DNA of 6,178 nucleotides from NCBI GenBank assembly GCA_913058025.1, contig CAJXPN010000295.1:1-6178 (forward strand). The letters are read 5' to 3'. Each line of letters opens with the position of its first letter. Within the stretch, counting starts at the first letter, position 1. The notes beneath the pieces are model-generated. The model was not told where the DNA came from and ran no database searches. It was given only the letters and a program-made list of their open reading frames with translations. Both the position numbers and the translations under genes were made by a program. The stretch is from an uncultured Myxococcales bacterium (GTDB lineage Bacteria; Myxococcota_A; Bradymonadia; Bradymonadales; Bradymonadaceae). Below are positions 6,081-6,178 of the stretch, one piece after another.

Positions 6081-6178
6081 GGCGCGGTTCGGGAGCGCTC
6101 CGTGTGAGGTGGGGAGTGTGGTGCGGGGCGGTAGCCCCCGCCGCCGCGCTGCGCGCTTGGCGCCCCCCGCGCTTCGCG
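6073..6178. other. Non-coding GC-rich tail downstream of the regulator
   Basis: I see no start codon with a ribosome binding site and no recognisable gene here. A second GC hairpin pairs GCGGGG (6123-6128) with CCCCGC (6136-6141) across a 7-nt loop, again without a T-tract; it could contribute to transcript termination. The last 40 bases are made almost wholly of G and C runs. No adapter sequence is visible at this end. Confidence 0.5.

Overview
This is a high-GC bacterial fragment, almost certainly one end of a contig assembled from an Illumina Nextera library, because the first 49 bases are synthetic adapter. The GC-rich third codon positions, the lipoprotein with a long Asp/Gly/Ala linker, the WGR-domain protein and the NtrC-type response regulator together suggest a myxobacterium-like organism (Myxococcota/Polyangia, for example a Sandaracinus relative). 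That placement is an inference from style and not a marker-gene assignment.

Layout: bases 1-49 are adapter. Bases 50-1334 (minus strand) hold the first 428 codons of a WGR-domain protein whose 3' end is lost at the adapter junction. Bases 1335-1509 hold its likely promoter region and a strong intrinsic terminator belonging to the upstream gene. Bases 1510-4497 (minus) encode a complete 995-residue lipoprotein of the penicillin acylase (N-terminal nucleophile hydrolase, MEROPS S45) family with a full self-cleavage and catalytic motif set. Bases 4498-4692 are a compact divergent promoter region with two plausible sigma-70 promoters back to back. Bases 4693-6072 (plus) encode a complete 459-residue NtrC-family response regulator (receiver, AAA+ sigma-54 activator, Fis-type helix-turn-helix). 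The last 106 bases are non-coding GC-rich sequence with hairpins.

How the parts may work together: the acylase is predicted to be exported, lipid-anchored and self-processed, so that it hydrolyses an amide-linked acyl substrate outside the cytoplasm. The regulator is divergently transcribed from the same 195-bp spacer, so shared or mutual control is possible but not shown; no sensor kinase lies in the window. The WGR gene is separated from the acylase by a terminator and has its own ribosome binding site, so it is probably an independent unit. I see no CRISPR array, mobile element, rRNA or tRNA. I do not see a clearly new system. The points most worth checking are the adapter junction, the easily missed truncated WGR gene, the GAFTDA variant of the sigma-54 contact loop, and the divergent acylase/regulator pair with repeated GTGAC boxes.
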